From the NCBI GenBank assembly GCA_000621765.1, contig JHXJ01000002.1, forward strand, positions 151,036 to 215,035: a stretch of 64,000 bases of DNA, read 5' to 3'. Source of the DNA: Ruminococcaceae bacterium AB4001. Its GTDB lineage: Bacteria; Bacillota; Clostridia; Saccharofermentanales; Saccharofermentanaceae. A program made the position numbers and the translations under genes. Numbering within the stretch: position 1 is the first letter of the stretch; every line of letters starts with the position of its first letter. The notes beneath the pieces are model-generated. The model did no database searches. It saw nothing but the letters and a program-made list of their open reading frames with translations, and was not told the origin of the DNA. Below are positions 34,439 to 42,257 of this stretch, piece after piece.

Positions 34439-35611
34439 ATGGACAATAATGAGAAAGCAATCATGATGCACGAAAAGTGGGCAGGTAAGATCGAAGTTAT
34501 CGCTACTGCTCCCGTTGGTTCAAAGGAAGAACTCGCTATCGCTTATACACCTGGTGTAGCGGCTCCCTGTCTTGAAATACAGAAGGACGTTGACCTCTCT
34601 TACAAGTACACAAGAAGACACAACCTCGTTGCTGTCGTTACAGACGGTACGGCTGTTCTCGGTCTTGGTGATATCGGACCTGAGGCTGGTATGCCGGTTA
34701 TGGAAGGTAAGTGCGCTCTCTTTAAGGCATTCGGTGATGTAGACGCATTCCCTCTCTGCATCCGTTCCAAGGACGTTGACGAGATCGTTAACACTGTAGC
34801 ACTTATCGCTGGTTCTTTCGGTGGTGTAAACCTCGAGGATATCTCAGCTCCCAGATGCTTCGAGATCGAGAAGAAGCTCAAGGAAAGATGTGACATCCCG
34901 ATCTTCCACGATGACCAGCACGGTACAGCTGTTATCACACTTGCAGGTCTTACAAATGCTCTTAAGATCGTTGGCAAGAAGATGGAAGATATCCACGTTG
35001 TAGTTAACGGTGCTGGCGCTGCTGCTACAGCTATCACAAAGCTCCTCATCTCCAGAGGCCTCAAGAACGTTATCCTCTGCGACCGTAAGGGCGCTATCTA
35101 TGAGGGAAGAGAAGGCCTCAACTCCGCTAAGGAAGAGATGGCTAAGATTACAAATCCCGAGAAGAAGGCAGGTTCTCTTGCTGACGTTATCGTTGGTGCT
35201 GACGTATTCATTGGTGTTTCCGCTCCCGGCGTACTCACAGCAGATATGGTAGCTACAATGGCTAAGGATCCTGTTGTTTTCGCTTGCGCTAACCCTACAC
35301 CTGAGATCCTTCCCGATGAAGCTAAGAAGGCTGGCGTCGCAGTTATGGCTACAGGCCGTTCTGACTTCCCGAACCAGGTTAACAACGTTCTCGCTTTCCC
35401 AGGTATCTTCCGTGGCGCTCTCGATGTAAGAGCTTCTGACATCAATGATGAGATGAAGATCGCTGCTGCTAACGCTATCGCAGGCATCGTTTCTGACGAA
35501 GAGCTCAACCCTGAATACATCCTTCCTGATGCATTTGATGCAAGAGTAGGTAAGGCTGTTGCAGCTGCAGTCGCTCAGGCCGCACGTGATACAGGCGTAG
35601 CTAGAATCTGA
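34439..35611 (+). CDS. NAD(P)-dependent malic enzyme
   Basis: 390 residues from ATG 34439, which follows GGAGG; the in-frame upstream extension is AT-rich leader. The substrate-domain motif AYTPGVAAPCLEI, the metal segment FHDDQHGTAVI, the Rossmann motif VVNGAGAAATAI and FACANPTPEI are standard for the short bacterial malic enzymes. It decarboxylates malate to pyruvate and yields NAD(P)H. Codon use is strongly biased to a small codon set (many GCT, AAG, ATC), like the ribosomal genes, suggesting high expression. A terminator follows. Confidence 0.94.
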   Translation: MDNNEKAIMMHEKWAGKIEVIATAPVGSKEELAIAYTPGVAAPCLEIQKDVDLSYKYTRRHNLVAVVTDGTAVLGLGDIGPEAGMPVMEGKCALFKAFGDVDAFPLCIRSKDVDEIVNTVALIAGSFGGVNLEDISAPRCFEIEKKLKERCDIPIFHDDQHGTAVITLAGLTNALKIVGKKMEDIHVVVNGAGAAATAITKLLISRGLKNVILCDRKGAIYEGREGLNSAKEEMAKITNPEKKAGSLADVIVGADVFIGVSAPGVLTADMVATMAKDPVVFACANPTPEILPDEAKKAGVAVMATGRSDFPNQVNNVLAFPGIFRGALDVRASDINDEMKIAAANAIAGIVSDEELNPEYILPDAFDARVGKAVAAAVAQAARDTGVARI

Positions 35612-35631
35612 ATATACTGAATTTAAGCAAC

Positions 35632-35664
35632 AATCTCCCGCAATTTTGTTGCGGGAGATTTTGC
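35632..35664 (+). terminator. Intrinsic terminator after malic enzyme
   Basis: A perfect 12-bp stem (AATCTCCCGCAA against TTGCGGGAGATT) with a five-base loop is followed by TT and AT-rich sequence. Confidence 0.8.
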
Positions 35665-35688
35665 AATTTATAGAAAAGGAGTTTCCAC

Positions 35689-36177
35689 ATGATTGACGAT
35701 TTAGAGCTTTTAAGACTTATTGAAAACAATGCAAGACTCTCAGCCGAGGAGATTGCTGTTATGCTGGGCGCTACCGCCGCCGATGTGGAAGCCGAGATAA
35801 AGAGACTTAAGGATGAGAACATCATCTTAGGCTATAACACTATAATCAACTGGGAAAAGCAGTCACCCGATAAGTGCATCGGTATGATCGAAGTTAGGAT
35901 CACACCCGTAAAGAACAAGGGTTATGACCATATTGCCCAGATCTTAAGCAAGTACGATAAAGTTACCGCATGCTATCTCATGAGCGGCGGTTTCGACCTC
36001 ATGATCATCTACGAGGACCGCACACTGAGGGATATCGCAATGTTCGTAACAGAAAAGATCGCTACACAGGAAGGCGTTCTCTCTACGACAACTCACTTTA
36101 TCCTTAAGAAATATAAGGCTAATGGTATAATCTACGATAATCCGAATTCCGATGACAGGCAGGCTATAATCTTATGA
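35689..36177 (+). CDS. Lrp/AsnC-family transcriptional regulator
   Basis: 162 residues from ATG 35689 with AAAGGAG upstream. The N-terminal winged helix-turn-helix (LRLIENNARLSAEEIAVMLG, residues about 7-26) is followed by the RAM ligand-binding domain (VRITPVKNKGYDHIAQIL, then CYLMSGGFDLMIIYE). Family members sense amino acids and regulate their metabolism. Its stop overlaps the start of an aminotransferase gene (ATGA), so the two are translated together, and the aminotransferase or its substrate is the natural regulatory partner. Confidence 0.9.
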   Translation: MIDDLELLRLIENNARLSAEEIAVMLGATAADVEAEIKRLKDENIILGYNTIINWEKQSPDKCIGMIEVRITPVKNKGYDHIAQILSKYDKVTACYLMSGGFDLMIIYEDRTLRDIAMFVTEKIATQEGVLSTTTHFILKKYKANGIIYDNPNSDDRQAIIL

Positions 36178-37358
36178 GTTTTGATTACGAATCCAAGATC
36201 TCCAAAGCAGTACAGCAAGTACCGCCGTCTGCAATAAGGAAGTTCTTTGATCTTGCAAATGAGATGCAGGGTCACGTAATTTCCCTGTCTATCGGTGAGC
36301 CTGATTTTGTTACACCCTGGTCTATAAGAGAAGCTGCGATCAATTCGATCGTTGACGGATATACGCACTATTCGCCCAACTCCGGTTATATCGATTCCCG
36401 AGTTGCTATTTCTGAATACATCAACAGGAGATATGGCGTGGTCTACGATCCCAAATCAGAGATCCTGATCACGGTAGGCGGCAGTGAGGGTCTTGATCTT
36501 GCCGCACGTTCTCTCATCAATCCCGGTGATGAAGTAATCGTCGTAGAGCCCTGCTTCGTTGCATATAAAGCAACAGTTGAATTTGCTCACGGCGTTCCTG
36601 TCATTGTCGAGACAAAGCCTGAGAATAACTACAAGCTCATGCCTGAGGAACTCGAGAGTGCCATCACTGATAAGACCAAGTATGTCATCGTAGGTTATCC
36701 GAATAATCCTACAGGTGCTGTAATGACTCTTGATGATTGGGCAAAGATCCGCGATGTCCTGATGAGACATCCTGACATCATTGTCCTTTCTGATGAGCTT
36801 TACTGTGAGCTTAACTATCTTGACGGTAAGCCTGCGTCTCTTACACAGTTCGAGGAACTGAGGGAGAGAGTCATCATGGTAAACGGATTCTCCAAATCCT
36901 ATGCCATGACCGGATTCCGTATCGGATACCTGGCTGGTCCGAAAGAACTCATCGCACCCATGTTCAAGATCCATCAGTACTGCATCATGTGCGCTCCTTC
37001 AACTTCGCAGCTTGCCGTTGTTGAAGCTGCTACGAACGCAGATGATGAAGTCGAAAAGATGCGTGACGAATACAACCACAGAAGAAGGATAATCATCCAG
37101 GGCCTTAAAGATGCCGGACTAGACTGCTTTACACCTTACGGCGCGTTCTATGCTTTCCCGTGTATCAAGTCTACCGGTATGTCATCTGAGGAGTTCTGCG
37201 AAAAGCTCCTCGTCGAAAAGCATGTTGCCATCGTTCCCGGTAATGCTTTCGGTAAGTGCGGTGAAGGATTTGTCCGTATCAGTTATGCAGCTTCCCTTGA
37301 AGATATTATGGAAGCCATGAAATTAGTTAAAGAATTTGTTGAAGAACATAAGAGGTAA
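36174..37358 (+). CDS. Class I/II PLP-dependent aminotransferase
   Basis: 394 residues. SLSIGEPDFVTPW is the N-terminal substrate segment, GYPNNPTGAVM the PLP-proximal motif, LSDELYCELNY holds the cofactor-contacting Asp and Tyr, and the Schiff-base Lys241 sits in NGFSKSYAMTGFRIGY. The sequence is closest in style to the PatA/aromatic or aspartate aminotransferase group of Firmicutes; the amino donor cannot be fixed from motifs. It overlaps the Lrp-type regulator by four bases and is followed after three bases by prfB. Confidence 0.9.
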   Translation: MSFDYESKISKAVQQVPPSAIRKFFDLANEMQGHVISLSIGEPDFVTPWSIREAAINSIVDGYTHYSPNSGYIDSRVAISEYINRRYGVVYDPKSEILITVGGSEGLDLAARSLINPGDEVIVVEPCFVAYKATVEFAHGVPVIVETKPENNYKLMPEELESAITDKTKYVIVGYPNNPTGAVMTLDDWAKIRDVLMRHPDIIVLSDELYCELNYLDGKPASLTQFEELRERVIMVNGFSKSYAMTGFRIGYLAGPKELIAPMFKIHQYCIMCAPSTSQLAVVEAATNADDEVEKMRDEYNHRRRIIIQGLKDAGLDCFTPYGAFYAFPCIKSTGMSSEEFCEKLLVEKHVAIVPGNAFGKCGEGFVRISYAASLEDIMEAMKLVKEFVEEHKR

Positions 37359-37361
37359 TCT

Positions 37362-38477
37362 ATGCTGGAATTTGACAACATAAGACTCGAACTTGAATCA
37401 TTCGAAGAGCCTATTGCCGATCTCAAAGATGCTCTTCACATCGATCGTGTAGCTGATCAGATCAGCGAATACGAGAACCGTATGCAGGAGCCTGATTTCT
37501 GGGACAACGTCGATAAGGCGACCGAGATCCAGCAGACATTGGGAAGACTTAAGAAGCGTGTAGACAGCTACAATGCTTTGGTTGCTGAACGCGAAGACCT
37601 TCTTGCACTCTGTGAGCTCGCAAATGAAGAAGAGGATATGGATTCCCTTGATGAATTGAAGGAATCTACAGTCAAGTTCAAGGAAGATTTCGAGAAGATG
37701 CGTCTCGAGACTCTTCTTACCGGTCCTTACGATGCTAATAACGCGACCATCACTCTTCATGCCGGTGCCGGCGGAACAGAGGCAATGGACTGGTGCTCCA
37801 TGCTTTACAGAATGTATACAAGATGGGCTGAAAGCCATGATTTTGCCGTCGAGGAACTTGATTTTGTAGAAGGTGATACGGCAGGCATACAGTCTGTTTC
37901 TTTCATGGTAAAGGGCGAAAACGCATATGGTTTCTTAAGATCCGAACTCGGCGTTCACCGTCTTGTCAGGATCTCGCCTTTTGATTCTGCAGGAAGAAGA
38001 CATACTTCATTCGCTTCATGCGAAGTTATCCCTGAGCTTGACCAGAAGACTGAAGATGACATCAAGATCGATATGTCCGATGTCAGAATCGACCTCTACC
38101 GTGCAACAGGTAAGGGAGGACAGCACATCAACAAGACCGATACGGCTGTCAGAATGACGCATAACCCTACTGGAATCGTTGTTTCCTGCCAGGCAGAAAG
38201 ATCACAGCTCCAGAACAAGGAAACATGTCTTAGAATGCTCAAGGCAAAGCTTTTCGCACTTGCAAGAGCTGCTGAGATGGAGAAGATCGAAGACCTTAAG
38301 GGAAATCAGATGGATATCGCCTGGGGTTCCCAGATCAGATCTTACGTCTTCTGTCCTTACACTCTCGTTAAAGACAACAGGACAGGCTACGAAGAAGTCG
38401 ATGTCGACTCAGTAATGGACGGTAATCTCGACGGATTCATCAACGCGTTCCTTTCAGGAATGAAGAACGAGAAATAA
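37362..38477 (+). CDS. prfB: Peptide chain release factor 2, no programmed frameshift
   Basis: 371 residues in one uninterrupted frame. The stop-codon recognition tripeptide SPF is at 205-207 (RISPFDSAGRRHTSF), which identifies RF2 and not RF1. GGQ at 252-254 (GKGGQHINKTDTAVR) is the peptidyl-tRNA hydrolysis motif. At codon 25, where E. coli and many others have CTT followed by an in-frame TGA, this gene has CTT CAC, so the autoregulatory +1 frameshift site is absent. It terminates translation at UGA and UAA. A terminator follows. Confidence 0.96.
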   Translation: MLEFDNIRLELESFEEPIADLKDALHIDRVADQISEYENRMQEPDFWDNVDKATEIQQTLGRLKKRVDSYNALVAEREDLLALCELANEEEDMDSLDELKESTVKFKEDFEKMRLETLLTGPYDANNATITLHAGAGGTEAMDWCSMLYRMYTRWAESHDFAVEELDFVEGDTAGIQSVSFMVKGENAYGFLRSELGVHRLVRISPFDSAGRRHTSFASCEVIPELDQKTEDDIKIDMSDVRIDLYRATGKGGQHINKTDTAVRMTHNPTGIVVSCQAERSQLQNKETCLRMLKAKLFALARAAEMEKIEDLKGNQMDIAWGSQIRSYVFCPYTLVKDNRTGYEEVDVDSVMDGNLDGFINAFLSGMKNEK

Positions 38478-38502
38478 GAGTATATTTAATTTTGTTTTAA
38501 AG

Positions 38503-38534
38503 GCCGGTGAATTAGTTCATCGGCTTTTTTCTTT
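38503..38534 (+). terminator. Intrinsic terminator after prfB
   Basis: GCCGGTGA pairs with TCATCGGC (one G-U pair), followed by six T residues and a further T-rich tract. Confidence 0.85.
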
Positions 38535-38630
38535 TCTGAAGATTTTGGCATTAAGTATGCCTGCTTAAATATTTACATTGTGTAAAAAAATATCAAATGT
38601 TTTTCGTAATTGGTCAATTGAAACAGTATG

Positions 38631-38636
38631 TATAAT
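38631..38636 (+). promoter_or_regulatory. Candidate -10 box (TATAAT) for the surface-protein locus
   Basis: A perfect TATAAT at 38631-38636 with TATG directly before it. TTGGTC (38610-38615) is a possible -35 at the short spacing of 15 bp. It would give a leader of about 40 nt before the ATG at 38682. Confidence 0.5.
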
Positions 38637-38681
38637 AAAATCAAAAATATATTAAGTTTGGTTTTGCATATGAGGCTTGTT

Positions 38682-40739
38682 ATGAGAAAACTACGCTCAC
38701 TTTTGGCAGTGTTGCTGGCTGCATTAATAGTTTTGGTCATGGTTCCTTTTTTCTCTGTCAAAGTAAATGCTTCTGTTGAAGAGCCTACAGAGGATCTGTA
38801 TTACTCGGAATCTGTGACACTCGATACGGTAATAGATTGTAATTGCCCGAAGAAACTTGATTTTAGCGATAAAAAACCTAAGGTCGTAATGTTTGGCGAT
38901 CTGTACGGCTGCTGGAATTCAAAAGATACATTCAGCAACATCCAGTTGATCAAGGCTTTTTATGCCAAGTCAAATATCGATGTATTCTTTTTCCAGCTTA
39001 AGGATTATGACATCGATCTTTTAAAGAGTAGTTTGGATGCGAACTTTAAGTTTGGCACTGGAGATTATTACATTTATGATGGGACAGCTGCTGCTTATTC
39101 TTCAAATTACAGAGGTCTGTATAATTGGCTCTATGATGCCGGTTATACAGTAGGCGTTGTAAATGGATATTCATTGTCTATGCCGCTGGTAGGTTTCTTT
39201 GATTCGAACGGCAAGCTGGTAAGGGTATCTACATCATATATGTATTTTGATGATGTTTATGAAGCGCTGTCAGCTATCGGTCTGAATCTTTCAGATGAAG
39301 TTTCACTTAAAGACAGCACTATTCCTGATAAGAATTTCCGGAAATATCTATCTGAAAATATAGATTCTAATAGCGATGGATATCTGAGCAGGGAAGAAAT
39401 CGATAAGAGTGCCGGGTTTTCATGCGTTAATAGAGGTATTACAGACCTGACTGGTATAGAACTCTTCGGTTCGCTAAGCTCATTGGATTGTTCGAATAAT
39501 AATATCAGCAATCTAAATCTTCACTTTAATGGCGGTCTGATTCATCTTGACTGTTCCAATAACAGGATTAATTCATTAAACCTTAGTAGTTGTACAAGCC
39601 TTAACTACCTGACGTGTTACTCTAATCAACTTACAGAACTTGACCTTTCGGGAAATTATTATCTGCAGACGATCAGTTGCTGGAAGAACAGGATTGGAAG
39701 TTTGGATCTTGGCGGGAAGTCGTATTTAAGAGTGCTGTACTGCAGTGATAACTGTATTAAAAATCTAAACTTAAGCGGATGCGGTAAGTTAACTGATCTG
39801 GATTGCAGAAACAATCAGATAAGTTCTTTGAATCTTTCGGATTCGAGTGAATTGGATATCTTGAAGTGTGATAATAATCAGATTACCGCATTGACTATAA
39901 ATAATAGTTCGGATTTGACGGAATTGTATTGTTCCAACAACAAACTTACTGCACTTGATGTTTCTTCTTATAAATCTCTGAAAAATTTGGACTGTTTCGG
40001 GAATAGCTTTAATAATCTTGAAATAGGTAATAATTCCGGATTGCTTCAGTGCTGTAAGTCCGGTCCGGCAGAGGAAAAATTGAATTATCTTTATATGGTC
40101 GGTTGTACAGATGATGGAATATTTACTCTCTGTATTGATGCAGATGTTGTAGTTAAGCAAAATGGAAAAATAGTATACAGCGGAAACAGCGGTTGGCGTA
40201 AAGACAGCAAAGGCTGGTATTACGTTATAGGCTCTCACTACATTTCATCTGACTGGTTATGGAAAGGTGACTGGTACTATTTCAATGCTTCAGGTTATAT
40301 GGTTACCGGTTGGAATAAGATAGGATCTAAATGGTATTTCTTCAATTCTGACGGAAAGATGAAGACCGGATGGGTCAGTGCTGGGGGCAAATGGTATTAT
40401 CTTGAGTCCTCGGGCGAGATGGTTACCGGTTGGAAACTGATCGATGGGGTGTGGTATAACTTCAATAGCGACGGCCAAATGAATACCGGATGGCTGTTTT
40501 CTGGCAATTCCTGGTATTATCTTAAATCCGATGGTTCTATGGCTTCGAGTGAATACATTAAAGGCTATTGGCTTGATGCTGATGGCAGATGGACATATCA
40601 GGCAGTTGCGTCCTGGAAACTTGATTCCAAGGGTTGGTATTACATCGATACTAACGGATGGTATCCCCGGAATGCATCTTATAAGATAGACGGGAAAGTA
40701 TATAATTTCGATAAATCAGGCTATTGCACAAATCCGTAA
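38682..40739 (+). CDS. Secreted thioredoxin-like/EF-hand/LRR protein with cell-wall-binding repeats
   Basis: ATG 38682 is preferred over those at 38628 and 38670 because GAGG lies six bases upstream; it gives 685 residues. Order: signal peptide ending VNA (about residue 30); a thioredoxin-fold-like domain (about 60-205) with KPKVVMFGDLYGCWNSK where a redox CxxC would lie and MPLVGFFDSNGKLV as the cis-Pro strand; an EF-hand-like loop DSNSDGYLSREE; about ten Cys-containing 21-residue LRRs; about six CWBRs; and the C-terminal module KIDGKVYNFDKSGYCTNP shared with the gene at 1320. The thioredoxin-like part has a single Cys and is unlikely to be a normal oxidoreductase. Probably a wall-attached binding protein. 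Confidence 0.82.
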   Translation: MRKLRSLLAVLLAALIVLVMVPFFSVKVNASVEEPTEDLYYSESVTLDTVIDCNCPKKLDFSDKKPKVVMFGDLYGCWNSKDTFSNIQLIKAFYAKSNIDVFFFQLKDYDIDLLKSSLDANFKFGTGDYYIYDGTAAAYSSNYRGLYNWLYDAGYTVGVVNGYSLSMPLVGFFDSNGKLVRVSTSYMYFDDVYEALSAIGLNLSDEVSLKDSTIPDKNFRKYLSENIDSNSDGYLSREEIDKSAGFSCVNRGITDLTGIELFGSLSSLDCSNNNISNLNLHFNGGLIHLDCSNNRINSLNLSSCTSLNYLTCYSNQLTELDLSGNYYLQTISCWKNRIGSLDLGGKSYLRVLYCSDNCIKNLNLSGCGKLTDLDCRNNQISSLNLSDSSELDILKCDNNQITALTINNSSDLTELYCSNNKLTALDVSSYKSLKNLDCFGNSFNNLEIGNNSGLLQCCKSGPAEEKLNYLYMVGCTDDGIFTLCIDADVVVKQNGKIVYSGNSGWRKDSKGWYYVIGSHYISSDWLWKGDWYYFNASGYMVTGWNKIGSKWYFFNSDGKMKTGWVSAGGKWYYLESSGEMVTGWKLIDGVWYNFNSDGQMNTGWLFSGNSWYYLKSDGSMASSEYIKGYWLDADGRWTYQAVASWKLDSKGWYYIDTNGWYPRNASYKIDGKVYNFDKSGYCTNP

Positions 40740-40783
40740 GAAGATAATTGTACCTTTCATTAATACGTTTTAAGGAGGCGCTT

Positions 40784-42229
40784 ATGGGCATCAAAAAGTT
40801 CGCAGTTGGTCTTATTTCATCAGCGATGCTGCTGTCGTTTGTTCCGATGACTTCTTTGGCCGATTCTACAGGCTGGATAAAAGATGATATCGGTTGGAGA
40901 TACTACACGTATGAAGACGGAATTGTCAATGATACCTGGAAACAGATAAACGGAAAATGGTATTACTTTACGTTTTCAGGATATTGTGTTACCGGTGTCG
41001 AAAATTATGAAATCGAAGGGAAGTACTATAGTTTTAATTCAAGCGGCGAGTGCCTGGATACTAATGGCAAGACTACATTAAAATCCGGATGGAACAAAGT
41101 TTATTATGCCGGCCGAAGCGGTCCGGAAGAGCGCTGGAAACCTATGATCAAATATAATTGGGTTTACGTCGGAAGTGATGGGAAACCGATTACCGGTTGG
41201 AATAAGATCGGCGGTAAATGGTATTACTTCAGTGAATATAACGGAGCTATGTATATCAGCGCTTCTTATGATGTTATCCAACGCATTGAAGACCAGTATT
41301 ACATATTCAGGCCAGATTCCGGTGAGATGGTTACCGGCTGGTATTATCTCGGCAATCACTGGTACTATGCAAAGTCAAATGGTGTTGTTTGTAATATGGA
41401 ATGGCTGTATAGCGGTGGCAAATGGTATTACTTTGACTATAGCGGACAGATGATATCTGATACTGTTAATTTCCAGATAAATGGTGTTTATTACTCATTT
41501 GATTCAAGCGGTGCATGTATAAATCCGTCAGGAGTTTCGGATCTTGGTACTGGCTGGGTTCAGAAAAACAGATCATGGTACTATTTTGATGAGAATGGAA
41601 AGCCGTATTCCGGTTGGTATAAGATCGATGGAAGCTGGTATTATTTTCATAAATCAGGATCAATAAATACTGGCTTTAGTTACATAGAGAACGACAGTTA
41701 TTTCTTCAATGATAAAGGACAAATGGTTACCGGTTGGATCAAAAGAGACGATGAAGGAACAAACTATTGGAATTATGCCGGTTCGAACGGTTTGATTTAT
41801 AAGAGCAGGTGGCTTAACCAGGGAGGCAAATGGTATTACTTTACTGACTGGGGATTAATGGTTGCCAATGTGGAAAATATCAAGATCGACGGGAAGTATT
41901 ACAGCTTTGATTCGAGCGGTGCATGCATAAATCCCAATGGTGTATCCGGGAAGATAACAGGCTGGTTTGAGATATGCAGTGAGTATGGATATGGTGGTTA
42001 TGAGAGGTATCCGCGCTGGCATAATGCATGGACATATTACGATTCCAATGGTGTTCAGTATAAGGCTAAGTGGGCTAAGATCGGTGGTAACTGGTACTAT
42101 TTCAATGAAGAAGGAATAATGGTAAACAGATTCGATTACTATATTGAATCAGAAGTAGCCGTTTATGATTTTGATTCCAACGGAATATGCTTGAACCCCA
42201 ATAATCCGAGAGTGCCTAATCTTAGCTGA
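40784..42229 (+). CDS. Secreted protein composed of cell-wall-binding repeats
   Basis: 481 residues from ATG 40784 with AAGGAGG upstream. The signal peptide ends SLADS (about residue 26). The rest is built of CWBRs of mixed length, with a longer unit of about 125 residues recurring at least three times and ending in the pattern YYSFDSSGACINPxGVS. No catalytic domain is visible. Such proteins either coat the wall or act as adhesins, but neither can be shown here. It lies 44 bp after the previous gene and 28 bp before the next, so the three may be one unit. Confidence 0.8.
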   Translation: MGIKKFAVGLISSAMLLSFVPMTSLADSTGWIKDDIGWRYYTYEDGIVNDTWKQINGKWYYFTFSGYCVTGVENYEIEGKYYSFNSSGECLDTNGKTTLKSGWNKVYYAGRSGPEERWKPMIKYNWVYVGSDGKPITGWNKIGGKWYYFSEYNGAMYISASYDVIQRIEDQYYIFRPDSGEMVTGWYYLGNHWYYAKSNGVVCNMEWLYSGGKWYYFDYSGQMISDTVNFQINGVYYSFDSSGACINPSGVSDLGTGWVQKNRSWYYFDENGKPYSGWYKIDGSWYYFHKSGSINTGFSYIENDSYFFNDKGQMVTGWIKRDDEGTNYWNYAGSNGLIYKSRWLNQGGKWYYFTDWGLMVANVENIKIDGKYYSFDSSGACINPNGVSGKITGWFEICSEYGYGGYERYPRWHNAWTYYDSNGVQYKAKWAKIGGNWYYFNEEGIMVNRFDYYIESEVAVYDFDSNGICLNPNNPRVPNLS

Positions 42230-42257
42230 TATCTGATAATCGAGCCCGGGAGGCATT

